A stretch of DNA of 33,549 nucleotides from SIG575 sp045542485 (GTDB lineage: Bacteria > Bacillota > Clostridia > Oscillospirales > Acutalibacteraceae): positions 1 to 33,549 of the forward strand of contig JAZQLC010000043.1 in assembly GCA_045542485.1 (NCBI GenBank), in the 5' to 3' direction. Below, piece after piece: positions 15,742 through 23,538 of the stretch; the first letter of the stretch is position 1; the number at the start of each line of letters is the position of its first letter. Under the pieces are notes generated by a model. That model did no database searches and was not told where the DNA came from. It saw only the letters and a list, made by a program, of their open reading frames with translations. The position numbers and the translations under genes are program-made.

Positions 15742-16947
15742 TTAAAGTGATTCAGCGATTTCTTTTGTGTCACGAGCAATAGCAAGTTCTTCGTTTGTGG
15801 GAAGTACGAACACTCTGACTGCTGAATCTGCTGTGCTGATTTCGCCTTCTTTACCTCTGATGAGTGAGTTGTTGATATCTTTGTCAAACTTAACACCGAG
15901 ATATGTGAGGTTTTCGCATACATCTTCGCGAAGGTCTGTTGTATTTTCGCCGATACCGCCTGTGAATACAATAGCGTCTACGCCGTCCATAGCAGCGATG
16001 TAGCTGCCGATAACCTTGCGTACCTGATATTTGAGAATCTTTCTTGCAAGAGCAGCTCTTTCGTTGCCTTCATCGATTGCTTTAAGAAGGTCACGGTCGT
16101 CACTTGAAACGCCTGAAACACCAAGGTAACCTGATTTCTTATTAAGTACATCGCTTGTTGTTTTAGCATCCCAGCCTTCTTTTTCCATAAGGAAGAGGAT
16201 AGCAGAGGGGTCAACAGCACCACAACGAGTACCCATTTCAAAACCGTCAAGGGGAGTCAGACCCATACTTGTGTCAATAACTTTACCGCCCTTAACAGCA
16301 GTGATTGATGAGCCGTTGCCAAGATGGCAAGTAACAATCTTGAGGTCCTTTATGTCTTTGTTCATAACCTCAGCACAACGAGCGCTTACAAAGCGATGAG
16401 ATGTGCCGTGGAAGCCGTAACGACGAATCTGATATTTTTCAGTATATTCGTAGGGAATGGGGAAAGTATATGCTTCTTCGGGCATTGTGCTGTGGAAAGC
16501 ATTGTCAAATACTGCGATTTCGGGAACATCAGGTCCGAAAACTTCGAAACAAGCTCTGATACCCTGAATGTGAGCAGGATTGTGAAGGGGAGCGAGATCA
16601 CAGAGGCTTTCAATTCCTTCGATAACTTTTTCGTCGATGAGAACACTCTTCTGGAAGAGTGCACCACCCTGAACTACGCGGTGACCAACTGCTGCGATTT
16701 CTGAAAGGTCGTCGATAACCTTGCAATCACCTTCAGTGAGAACCTTTTTAACTTCAACGAATGCTTCTGTGTGATTTTTGAGAGGAACTTCGTAGAAGAA
16801 GCTTCTTCCGTCTGCAGTTTTGCCGTCGATCTGACCTGCAAAACCAACCTTTTCACAAATACCTTTTGCAATCATCTTCTCAGTATCCATATCAATAAGC
16901 TGATATTTGAGTGATGAACTACCTGCATTGATAACAAGAACTTTCAT
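15742..16947 (-). CDS. ackA: Acetate kinase
   Basis: Acetate kinase makes ATP and acetate from acetyl phosphate, the last step of acetate fermentation, in the cytoplasm. The 401-residue length is standard. The protein shows the phosphate motif NAGSSSLKYQL at the N-terminus, GHRVVQGG, FDNAFHSTMP, RRYGFHGTSH, HLGNGSS, MGTRCGAVDPS and FTGGIGEN. A few positions differ from the common form (FDTAFHQTMP; GHRVVHGG) but the catalytic Asn, Arg, Asp and His positions remain. GGAGG lies 10 bases before the ATG. No phosphotransacetylase gene is adjacent. Transcription comes from a promoter that overlaps that of tmcAL. Confidence 0.97.
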   Translation of the reverse strand: MKVLVINAGSSSLKYQLIDMDTEKMIAKGICEKVGFAGQIDGKTADGRSFFYEVPLKNHTEAFVEVKKVLTEGDCKVIDDLSEIAAVGHRVVQGGALFQKSVLIDEKVIEGIESLCDLAPLHNPAHIQGIRACFEVFGPDVPEIAVFDNAFHSTMPEEAYTFPIPYEYTEKYQIRRYGFHGTSHRFVSARCAEVMNKDIKDLKIVTCHLGNGSSITAVKGGKVIDTSMGLTPLDGFEMGTRCGAVDPSAILFLMEKEGWDAKTTSDVLNKKSGYLGVSGVSSDDRDLLKAIDEGNERAALARKILKYQVRKVIGSYIAAMDGVDAIVFTGGIGENTTDLREDVCENLTYLGVKFDKDINNSLIRGKEGEISTADSAVRVFVLPTNEELAIARDTKEIAESL

Positions 16948-16972
16948 TTTCTTACCTCCAAAATAAACTTTT

Positions 16973-17031
16973 AACTTGAAAAATGCAAATTACTGTAATA
17001 TTATATACTATATGATACGAATTTTCAAGTT
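16973..17031. promoter_or_regulatory. Symmetric overlapping divergent promoters of ackA and tmcAL
   Basis: Plus strand: TTGAAA (16976-16981), 17 bp, TATTAT (16999-17004). Minus strand: TTGAAA (17023-17028), 17 bp, TATAAT (17000-17005). The two -10 boxes occupy the same bases and the -35 boxes sit in a perfect 10-bp inverted repeat, AACTTGAAAA (16973-16982) and TTTTCAAGTT (17022-17031). Confidence 0.75.
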
Positions 17032-17056
17032 ATTTTTGCGAAAGGATAGCCGTAAA

Positions 17057-18235
17057 ATGAAAATAACTGCAATTATTTCAGAATTTAATCCGTTTCACAA
17101 GGGTCACCGATATCTTATTGAAAAAGCGAGAGAGAACGGTGCCACACATATTGTTGCCGTAATGAGCGGAAATTTTGTTCAGAGAGGGGAATGTGCCGTT
17201 TTTTCAAAGTGGGACAGAGCCCGTATAGCTCTTGAGAACGGCGTTGATCTTGTTGTTGAAAACCCTCTTGTTTTTGCTACGGCTTCAGCACAGAGATTTG
17301 CTTACGGCGGTGTAAATGTAATTAAAGCTTTAGGCTGTGTTGATGAGATTGCATTCGGTAGTGAATGCGGTGAGACAGATAGTCTCAGATATGTTGCGGA
17401 ATTAATAGCAAGTGACGATTTCGCAGAAGAAATACAGAATTATCTTACAGAAGGTCTGTCTTTTCCTCAGGCGAGAGAAAAAGCAGTCAGTGAAAAGTAT
17501 GGCAAGAAGTACGGCGATGTTCTTGCAGAACCGAACAACATTCTTGCTTGTGAATATATTTCGGAAAGTATAAAGGCTGATTTTGTTCACGATTTCTTTA
17601 CTGTGAAAAGATTTGGCCCGGGGCACGATTCAGATTTGGAGAAGAATGGTTTTTCTTCCGCTTCACTGTTGAGAGAACAACTTGCTGATAACACTGAAAC
17701 TTCAGATGAAATTTTTGAAAAAGCAAGAAAAGAATGTAAAGTATTCAACTTTACAAAATCAGAACTACCCTTGCTCGTAAAGCTCAGGAGCTTTACAGAA
17801 AATGACTTCAGAAATCTTCCTGATGTATCTGAAGGAATGGAAAACAGATTGTATTCTGCTGCTCAGAAAGCAACAAGCATCGGCGAGTTTTTAGAACTTG
17901 TAAAAACCAAAAGGTATACTCTTTCACGAATCAGAAGAATTTGTTTGTATGTACTTCTCGGAATAACAAAGGAAGATGTTGAGAAGTGTTTACCATATAT
18001 CCGTGTTATAGGATTTGGTGAAAAGGGTAAGGAAATCCTCAGGTTTGCAAGGAAAACTGCAACTTTACCTGTTGTGATGAAATATTCAGATGTGAAAAAT
18101 CTTGATAAAAATGCGCGTGAAATTTTTGAAATCGAATCAAGGGCAACTGATATTTTTGCAACACTGAGCGAAGATATATTACCTTGCGGATTGGAGAAAA
18201 CTGAAAATATTATAAAAAAACCGGAGAAGCATTAA
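17057..18235 (+). CDS. tmcAL: tRNA(Met) cytidine acetate ligase TmcAL
   Basis: TmcAL forms N4-acetylcytidine at the wobble base of elongator tRNA-Met using acetate and ATP, through acetyladenylate. The 392-residue protein begins with KITAIISEFNPFHKGH, containing the nucleotidyltransferase HxGH motif (14-17), followed by VMSGNFVQRG and KWDRARIALENGVDLV, the strongly conserved TmcAL segments. ATG 17057 follows AAAGGA by about 10 bases; the frame is open further back but runs through the promoter. It diverges from ackA, which releases acetate, its substrate. The gene's last four bases overlap the end of mtaB. Confidence 0.9.
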   Translation: MKITAIISEFNPFHKGHRYLIEKARENGATHIVAVMSGNFVQRGECAVFSKWDRARIALENGVDLVVENPLVFATASAQRFAYGGVNVIKALGCVDEIAFGSECGETDSLRYVAELIASDDFAEEIQNYLTEGLSFPQAREKAVSEKYGKKYGDVLAEPNNILACEYISESIKADFVHDFFTVKRFGPGHDSDLEKNGFSSASLLREQLADNTETSDEIFEKARKECKVFNFTKSELPLLVKLRSFTENDFRNLPDVSEGMENRLYSAAQKATSIGEFLELVKTKRYTLSRIRRICLYVLLGITKEDVEKCLPYIRVIGFGEKGKEILRFARKTATLPVVMKYSDVKNLDKNAREIFEIESRATDIFATLSEDILPCGLEKTENIIKKPEKH

Positions 18236-18244
18236 ACTTCTCCG
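18214..18244 (-). terminator. Terminator of mtaB embedded in the end of tmcAL
   Basis: On the minus strand CGGAGAAG (18237-18244) pairs with CTTCTCCG (18222-18229) and is followed by GTTTTTTT. The 7-base loop holds the stop codons of both convergent genes. The T run lies inside the antisense of tmcAL codons; on the plus strand no T run follows. Confidence 0.85.
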
Positions 18245-19515
18245 ATGCAGTAATCACCATTGATACCGGTGATTCTTACTTTTATGATTTTCGAACACAT
18301 ATCCTCTGTGCATTTTATCAGCACGGGGGTATAGTTTTTTGTATATCCCTCAAAAAGGCCGTCGTTGTTTGTTGTTTCAACAAGAACTTCAACGGTTTTT
18401 CCTATCTGACTTATCAGAAAATTCTGTCTTATTTCTTCTGTTGCAACTGTCATCAGCTTGGCTCTTTTTTCCTTTATATTTTTTTCAAGCTGAGGTAATT
18501 TTTCAGCCTTTGTTCCAGTTCTGACGGAATAAGGAAAAACGTGAACCTTTTCAAAACCGATTTTCTTTGCAAAGTTGAGACTTTCTTCAAAATCTTCTTC
18601 GCTCTCAAGCGAAAAGCCTACCATTATGTCGGTTGTGATTGTAGCATCAGCAAAGCTTGAGCGAAGCTTATTACAGAGACTCTCGTATTCCTCAGCTGTA
18701 TAATGTCTGTTCATTCTCTTGAGTGTAGCATTACAGCCACTCTGCAGAGAGATGTGAAACTGTGGGCAGAAATTGGGAAGTAAAGCAAGTTCTTCAATAA
18801 CCTCATCTGTTATGTGGTCCGGCTCAAGAGATCCGAGTCTTACTCTTTCAATTCCCTTTGTGTTACAGGCAAGTTTCACGGCATCAGTGAATTTTTCGCC
18901 TATATCCTTGCCGTATGATGAGAGATTTATGCCGACAAGTACCACTTCTTTATATCCTTTTTCGGCGATTGCATCAAGTTCTTTGCGTATATCACACAGA
19001 GGCTTTGACCTGGATCTGCCTCTTGATGTGGGGATAATACAATAAGTGCAGAATCTGTTACAACCATCCTGAATTTTCAGAAAAGCTCTTGTTCTGTTCT
19101 GGAAATCTGTAATGAGTGTACCTCTGAACGGATCGTGATTTTCGTGTAGCTCAATATTGACGATTCTTTCTTTGCTTTTGAAAAAAACTTCAAGAGCAGA
19201 AATGAGAGTATCGTTGTTTTTGTTGCCGATTACGATATCTGCCTGATATAATTCTTTTGCTTTTTCAGGATATGCCTGAGGCATACAGCCGGTAAGGACA
19301 ACGCAGGAGTCGGGATTTTTATTCTTGAATCTTCTGACAGCCTGACGCGTTTTCTGGTCTCCGGATGCGGTTACTGTGCAGGAGTTTATAATATAAACAT
19401 CTGCTTTTTCGCTGTGTGTTACGATTTTATAGCCGTTTCTGATAAGCTGTTCAGCCATCGCCTCTGATTCATACTGATTTACTTTGCAACCGAGTGTGTA
19501 AAAAGCAGCAGTCAT
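18232..19515 (-). CDS. mtaB: tRNA (t6A37) C2-methylthiotransferase MtaB
   Basis: MtaB is a radical SAM enzyme that adds a methylthio group to t6A37, giving ms2t6A in tRNAs that read ANN codons. The 427 residues show the three N-terminal Fe-S cysteines (Cys10, Cys46, Cys77), the radical SAM triad Cys152-Cys156-Cys159 in DGCNRFCTYC, GRGRSRS-like RGRSRSKP, VLVGINLSSYG and a C-terminal TRAM-like region. YTLGCKVNQYESEA at the start separates MtaB from MiaB and RimO. AGGAGG lies 7 bases before the ATG. It is placed directly behind tRNA-Thr and that tRNA's terminator, with no independent promoter evident. Confidence 0.93.
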   Translation of the reverse strand: MTAAFYTLGCKVNQYESEAMAEQLIRNGYKIVTHSEKADVYIINSCTVTASGDQKTRQAVRRFKNKNPDSCVVLTGCMPQAYPEKAKELYQADIVIGNKNNDTLISALEVFFKSKERIVNIELHENHDPFRGTLITDFQNRTRAFLKIQDGCNRFCTYCIIPTSRGRSRSKPLCDIRKELDAIAEKGYKEVVLVGINLSSYGKDIGEKFTDAVKLACNTKGIERVRLGSLEPDHITDEVIEELALLPNFCPQFHISLQSGCNATLKRMNRHYTAEEYESLCNKLRSSFADATITTDIMVGFSLESEEDFEESLNFAKKIGFEKVHVFPYSVRTGTKAEKLPQLEKNIKEKRAKLMTVATEEIRQNFLISQIGKTVEVLVETTNNDGLFEGYTKNYTPVLIKCTEDMCSKIIKVRITGINGDYCIGEV

Positions 19516-19530
19516 ATTTCTACCTCCTGA

Positions 19531-19560
19531 TAAAAATTAAAGCATCCGAAGACGGATGCT
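19531..19560 (-). terminator. Terminator after tRNA-Thr, just upstream of mtaB
   Basis: On the minus strand an 8-bp stem AGCATCCG/CGGATGCT (19553-19560 with 19541-19548) with a 4-base loop is followed by TTAATTTTTA. It ends 3 bases before the mtaB ribosome binding site. Confidence 0.75.
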
Positions 19561-19562
19561 TG

Positions 19563-19638
19563 TGGAGCTGCTAACCGGATTCGAACCGGTGACCTCATCC
19601 TTACCAAGGATGTGCTCTGCCTCCTGAGCCATAGCAGC
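19563..19638 (-). tRNA. tRNA-Thr (anticodon GGT)
   Basis: A complete 76-base cloverleaf with encoded CCA: acceptor GCTGCTA/TAGCAGC, D stem GCTC/GAGC, anticodon stem CATCC/GGATG with loop TTGGTAA (anticodon GGT, reading ACC/ACU), T stem ACCGG/CCGGT with TTCGAAT. Position 37 is A, as needed for t6A. It has its own promoter and terminator. Confidence 0.95.
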
Positions 19639-19656
19639 AGATTCTCAACGCACAAT

Positions 19657-19685
19657 ATCATAGCATAACTGAGATGAAAAAGCAA
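19657..19685 (-). promoter_or_regulatory. Promoter of tRNA-Thr
   Basis: Minus-strand TTGCTT (19680-19685), 17-bp spacer, TATGAT (19657-19662). Confidence 0.8.
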
Positions 19686-19727
19686 GAAAATTTTAAAAAA
19701 ATATTTTAGTAAATTTAGAAAAAAGTG

Positions 19728-19756
19728 TTGGAACTTCCGTGAAAATAGTTTATAAT
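19728..19756 (+). promoter_or_regulatory. Promoter of the hprK operon
   Basis: TTGGAA (19728-19733), 17-bp spacer, TATAAT (19751-19756), placing the start of the RNA about 25 bases before the hprK start codon. Confidence 0.75.
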
Positions 19757-19786
19757 ATATAGGATATTGTGTTAGGATGTGAAAAT

Positions 19787-20749
19787 ATGATGCAAAAATA
19801 TACAGTGTCCCTTGAAAAAATAATCAAGGACCACAAGTTTGAAGTCGTCTATATGCCGAAAGCAGCTTCTGATATCTACATTTCTACTTCAGACGTTAAC
19901 AGACCCGGCTTACTCCTGTGTGGCTACGAGGAATATTTCGAGCCTGATCGTATTCAGTTCATTGGTCTTACTGAAATGGAATATATCAAAAGCCATTCAA
20001 AGGAAGACGGTGACAAGAGACTTGAAAATCTCTTTTCAAAGCAGCCTGTTTGCATAATTGTAACGAGAGGTCTTGAACTTCCCGAAAGAAGTCTTGAGTT
20101 TGCAGAGAAGTATGAGGTGCCTGTTCTTCTGACTCTTGACCAGACATCCCGTTGTATGTCGACGATAATCGCATATCTTAATGTTGAACTTGCTCCGAGA
20201 GTTACTCGCCACGGTGTGTTGCTTGAGGTAAGCGGTGAGGGTGTGCTCATTCTTGGTGACAGTGGTGTAGGTAAAAGTGAAACGGCACTTGAACTTATTA
20301 AAAGAGGTCATCGTCTTATTGCAGACGACGCTGTTGAAATAAGGCGCGTTTCTGAAAAAACCCTTGTGGGCTCAGCACCTGATAACATAAGACACTATAT
20401 TGAACTTCGCGGTGTCGGTATTATCAATGCACGAAGAATCTTCGGTATGGGTGCTGTTAAAATGACAGAAAAAATTGATATGGTTGTTCAGCTTGAACTC
20501 TGGGACAGCACAAAAATCTATGACCGTCTGGGTCTTGATGATGAAAAAATGAACATACTCGGCGTTGAAGTGCCTGTAACCACAGTGCCTGTAAAGCCCG
20601 GCAGAAACCTGTCTATTATAATTGAAGCGGCTGCTATGAATAACCGTCAGAAAAAAATGGGTTACAATGCGGCCAGAGAGCTTCTTCACAGTCTCGGAAT
20701 GTCAGACATCATTCCTGATGAAAAAGAGCTCGAAACATGGAAATCATAA
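19787..20749 (+). CDS. hprK: HPr kinase/phosphorylase
   Basis: HprK phosphorylates and dephosphorylates Ser46 of HPr and so controls carbon catabolite repression in Gram-positive bacteria. The 320-residue protein has the two-domain layout: an N-terminal domain to about 135, then His142 in RHGVLLEV, the Walker A loop GDSGVGKS (157-164), IADDAVEI and the family signature ELRGVGIINARRIFG (206-220). The ATG at 19787 follows AGGA by 9 bases; an upstream GTG at 19769 precedes the binding site. It opens an operon with glucokinase, murB, rapZ, whiA and dnaE. No HPr or Crh gene is in the window. Confidence 0.95.
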   Translation: MMQKYTVSLEKIIKDHKFEVVYMPKAASDIYISTSDVNRPGLLLCGYEEYFEPDRIQFIGLTEMEYIKSHSKEDGDKRLENLFSKQPVCIIVTRGLELPERSLEFAEKYEVPVLLTLDQTSRCMSTIIAYLNVELAPRVTRHGVLLEVSGEGVLILGDSGVGKSETALELIKRGHRLIADDAVEIRRVSEKTLVGSAPDNIRHYIELRGVGIINARRIFGMGAVKMTEKIDMVVQLELWDSTKIYDRLGLDDEKMNILGVEVPVTTVPVKPGRNLSIIIEAAAMNNRQKKMGYNAARELLHSLGMSDIIPDEKELETWKS

Positions 20750-20777
20750 AGTATAACAAATTACGGAGGTAATTAAA

Positions 20778-21728
20778 ATGTATAAAATTGGTGTTGATCT
20801 TGGCGGAACAAATATTGCAGTAGGCGTTATTGATGAGAATTTCAATATCGTAGGCAGAGGAACAATGAAAACAAATGCTCCCAGACCTGCTGCAGAAATC
20901 TTTGATGATATTGCGAAAGCTGTCAATCTTGCTCTCGCTGATGCAAAGGTTACTCTTGATGATGTTGAAACTATCGGTGTAGGTATTCCCGGTTCAATCA
21001 ATAAAACAACAGGTAATATCGAGTTTTCAAACAACCTCGATTTCCATATGGTACCTGCAAGAGATATGCTCAGTGAAAGACTCGGCGGTAAAGAAGTACA
21101 TATCGACAACGATGCCAACTGTGCAGCTCTCGGCGAAGCATATGCAGGTGCAGGTAACGGTTGTAAAAACCTCGTTGCAGTTACTCTTGGTACTGGCGTC
21201 GGCAGTGGTATTATCATTGACGGTAAGCTTGTTACAGGTATAGGCGACGCAGCAGGTGAATGTGGTCACACAGTAATTATTGCAGGTGGCGTTCAGTGTA
21301 ACTGCGGCAGAAAAGGATGCTGGGAAGCATATGCTTCTGCAACTGCACTCATCAAGCAGACAAAAGAAAAAATGATGGAAAATAAAGACAGTATTATGTG
21401 GGAGCTTACAGGCGGTGACATCAACAAGGCAAGTGGCAGAACTGCATGGGACGCTATGAGAAAAGGCGACAAAGCAGGTGCAGAAGTTGTTGACACATAC
21501 ATCTGGTATGTAGCAATCGGTGTTGCGAATATCATCAATGCACTTCAGCCTGATGTTATCTGCATAGGCGGCGGTATCAGTAATGAAAAGGATAATCTCA
21601 TTATTCCTCTTACTGAAAAAATCAATAAAGAAATTTATAACAAACAGGAAGAAAGATCAACAAAGATTTGTGTTGCTGCTCTTAAAAACGACGCAGGTAT
21701 TATCGGCGCTGCTCTTCTTGAAAGATAA
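20778..21728 (+). CDS. glcK: ROK-family glucokinase
   Basis: The enzyme phosphorylates glucose to glucose 6-phosphate with ATP. The 316-residue protein begins with the phosphate loop DLGGTNIAVG (6-15) and contains the ROK zinc site: His164 in CGHTV and CNCGRKGCWE with Cys174, Cys176 and Cys181. Further conserved parts are GIPGSIN, NDANCAALGEA and TLGTGVGSG. There is no N-terminal helix-turn-helix, so it is a kinase and not a ROK repressor. GGAGG lies 8 bases before the ATG, 28 bases after hprK. Glucose is the most likely substrate for this subgroup, though N-acetyl sugars are possible. Confidence 0.9.
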   Translation: MYKIGVDLGGTNIAVGVIDENFNIVGRGTMKTNAPRPAAEIFDDIAKAVNLALADAKVTLDDVETIGVGIPGSINKTTGNIEFSNNLDFHMVPARDMLSERLGGKEVHIDNDANCAALGEAYAGAGNGCKNLVAVTLGTGVGSGIIIDGKLVTGIGDAAGECGHTVIIAGGVQCNCGRKGCWEAYASATALIKQTKEKMMENKDSIMWELTGGDINKASGRTAWDAMRKGDKAGAEVVDTYIWYVAIGVANIINALQPDVICIGGGISNEKDNLIIPLTEKINKEIYNKQEERSTKICVAALKNDAGIIGAALLER

Positions 21729-21751
21729 CTAATTTATTCTCGGAGGTTTTC

Positions 21752-22657
21752 ATGGAATATTCTGAAAAATTATTCTGCTTTGCAGACAGTTTCGATTGCG
21801 AAGTGAAAAAGGATGTCCCGATGAAGATGTATACGAGCTTCAAAACAGGCGGTAATGCAGCAATTATGCTGACCCCCAAAAATGAGAAATCACTTTTTGA
21901 GGCTCTGAAAAAATGTAAAGAATCTGATATTGAACCTTTTATTTTCGGTAACGGCACTAATCTTCTTGTTTCTGACAGGGGGATCGACAATGTTGTTATA
22001 CACATAGGAAAGGGTTTTGATGAAATTACACTTGTGGATGAAACAACTATCCGTTGTATGGCAGGTTGCAGTCTTATGAAACTTTGCCGTTTTGCCCTTG
22101 AAAACGGGCTTACGGGTCTCGAGTTTGCTTACGGTATCCCCGGTACAGTGGGTGGTGCTATGTATATGAATGCAGGTGCATATGACGGTGAAATGAAAGA
22201 TATTGCCGTGAGCTGCGATTATATAACCACCGACTGTGTAAGAGGAACTCTCACAGGTGAAGAAATGGGTCTTTCATACAGACACAGTGCATTCTGTGAC
22301 AGTGATATGGTTATAGTTTCTGCCTTGTTCAGACTTCAGAAAGGCAGCAAAACAGAAATTGAAAATAAAATGAATGACCTTATGTCTCGCCGTAAGGACA
22401 AACAACCCATTGAATTCCCCAGTGCGGGAAGCACTTTCAAAAGACCGGCTGGTCATTTTGCAGGTAAGCTTATTGAAGACTGTGGTCTGAAAGGTAAATC
22501 AATCGGTGGTGCACAGGTCAGTGAGAAGCACTGTGGCTTTATTATCAACAAAAACAACGCAACAAGTGCTGATATTTTGGATTTGATAGACTTTGTCCGT
22601 GACGAAGTTCTTGAAAAAACAGGAATAATGCTCGAAACGGAAGTCAAAATTGTGTAG
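21752..22657 (+). CDS. murB: UDP-N-acetylenolpyruvoylglucosamine reductase
   Basis: MurB reduces UDP-GlcNAc-enolpyruvate to UDP-MurNAc using NADPH and FAD in peptidoglycan synthesis. The 301-residue protein is a type II enzyme. TSFKTGGNA and GNGTNLLV form the FAD site near the start, EFAYGIPGTVGGAMYMNAGAY is the core, the Ser of PSAGSTFKRP is the proton donor, and LIEDCGLKG and GGAQVSEKHCGFIIN follow. CGGAGG lies upstream of the ATG, 23 bases after the glucokinase stop. It is translated within the hprK operon. Confidence 0.97.
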   Translation: MEYSEKLFCFADSFDCEVKKDVPMKMYTSFKTGGNAAIMLTPKNEKSLFEALKKCKESDIEPFIFGNGTNLLVSDRGIDNVVIHIGKGFDEITLVDETTIRCMAGCSLMKLCRFALENGLTGLEFAYGIPGTVGGAMYMNAGAYDGEMKDIAVSCDYITTDCVRGTLTGEEMGLSYRHSAFCDSDMVIVSALFRLQKGSKTEIENKMNDLMSRRKDKQPIEFPSAGSTFKRPAGHFAGKLIEDCGLKGKSIGGAQVSEKHCGFIINKNNATSADILDLIDFVRDEVLEKTGIMLETEVKIV

Positions 22658-22666
22658 GTGTGTAAA

Positions 22667-23524
22667 ATGGATGTTTTGATTGTAACCGGAATGTCAGGTG
22701 CCGGAAAATCAAATGCAGTAAATGCTCTGGAGGATATCGGATATTTTTGTGCCGATAACATTCCTCCAAATCTTCTGACTGCCTTTCTTGATGAAGTCAG
22801 GAACAGTGGTGAAGCTGAAAAAGTTGCAGTTGTTATAGATATGCGTGCAGGTCTTTGTTTCAGTAACCTAATAAATATTCTTGATGAGGCAAAAAAAAAT
22901 GACTATAATTTCAGAACTCTTTTTATTGATGCAGATGATGACGTGCTTATCAGAAGATACAAAGAGACAAGACGGTTACATCCTCTCGTCGCAAAAGACC
23001 CGACACTTTCCGTGACTGAAGCTGTAAATCTCGAAAGAACATATATGCAGCCCACAAAAAACATCGCAGATATTGTTGTTGATAGTACAAATCTTTCTGT
23101 AACTCAACTGAGAAACAGAATCAAGGACACATTTCTTCTTCGTCCTGAAAATTCTTTTGTGGTGCATTTTATTTCTTTTGGCTATAAACACGGAATCCCT
23201 CGTGACTGTGACTTCGTTTTTGATCTGAGGGGACTTGTAAATCCTTACTATGTCCCTGAACTGAAGGAAAAAACAGGTCTTGATAAAGATGTCAGGGATT
23301 TTGTTATGAATGATGAAAACAGTCAGAAGATGAAGAGAATGCTTGAGGAATTCATTCTGTTTATTCTTCCTCTTTCAAAGCTTGAGGGCAAAAGTCAGAT
23401 TGTTGTAGGTTTCGGTTGTACGGGCGGTCATCACCGTTCTGTTACTTTTGCAGAAATATTTAATGATTTCCTTGACTCATTAGGTTACAGAACAACAGTA
23501 CACCACAGAGATTGTCTGAAATAA
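22667..23524 (+). CDS. rapZ: RapZ/YvcJ-type RNase adapter and nucleotide-binding protein
   Basis: The 285-residue protein has an N-terminal Walker A GMSGAGKS (8-15) and ends in GCTGGHHRSV and HHRDCLK, the conserved C-terminal metabolite-binding part. In enterobacteria RapZ targets a small RNA that controls amino-sugar synthesis; in Bacillus the homologue YvcJ binds GTP and affects competence, so the exact role here is open. The ATG at 22667 lies 9 bases after the murB stop; an upstream GTG at 22658 is less likely. The usual neighbour yvcK is missing between this gene and whiA. Confidence 0.93.
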   Translation: MDVLIVTGMSGAGKSNAVNALEDIGYFCADNIPPNLLTAFLDEVRNSGEAEKVAVVIDMRAGLCFSNLINILDEAKKNDYNFRTLFIDADDDVLIRRYKETRRLHPLVAKDPTLSVTEAVNLERTYMQPTKNIADIVVDSTNLSVTQLRNRIKDTFLLRPENSFVVHFISFGYKHGIPRDCDFVFDLRGLVNPYYVPELKEKTGLDKDVRDFVMNDENSQKMKRMLEEFILFILPLSKLEGKSQIVVGFGCTGGHHRSVTFAEIFNDFLDSLGYRTTVHHRDCLK

Positions 23525-23538
23525 CACGGAGGTAAGCT

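Noticed and set aside
20744..21217. 157-codon open frame antisense to glucokinase
   Set aside because: It is a Pro/Ser/Ala/Leu-rich shadow of the real gene and has no convincing start signals.
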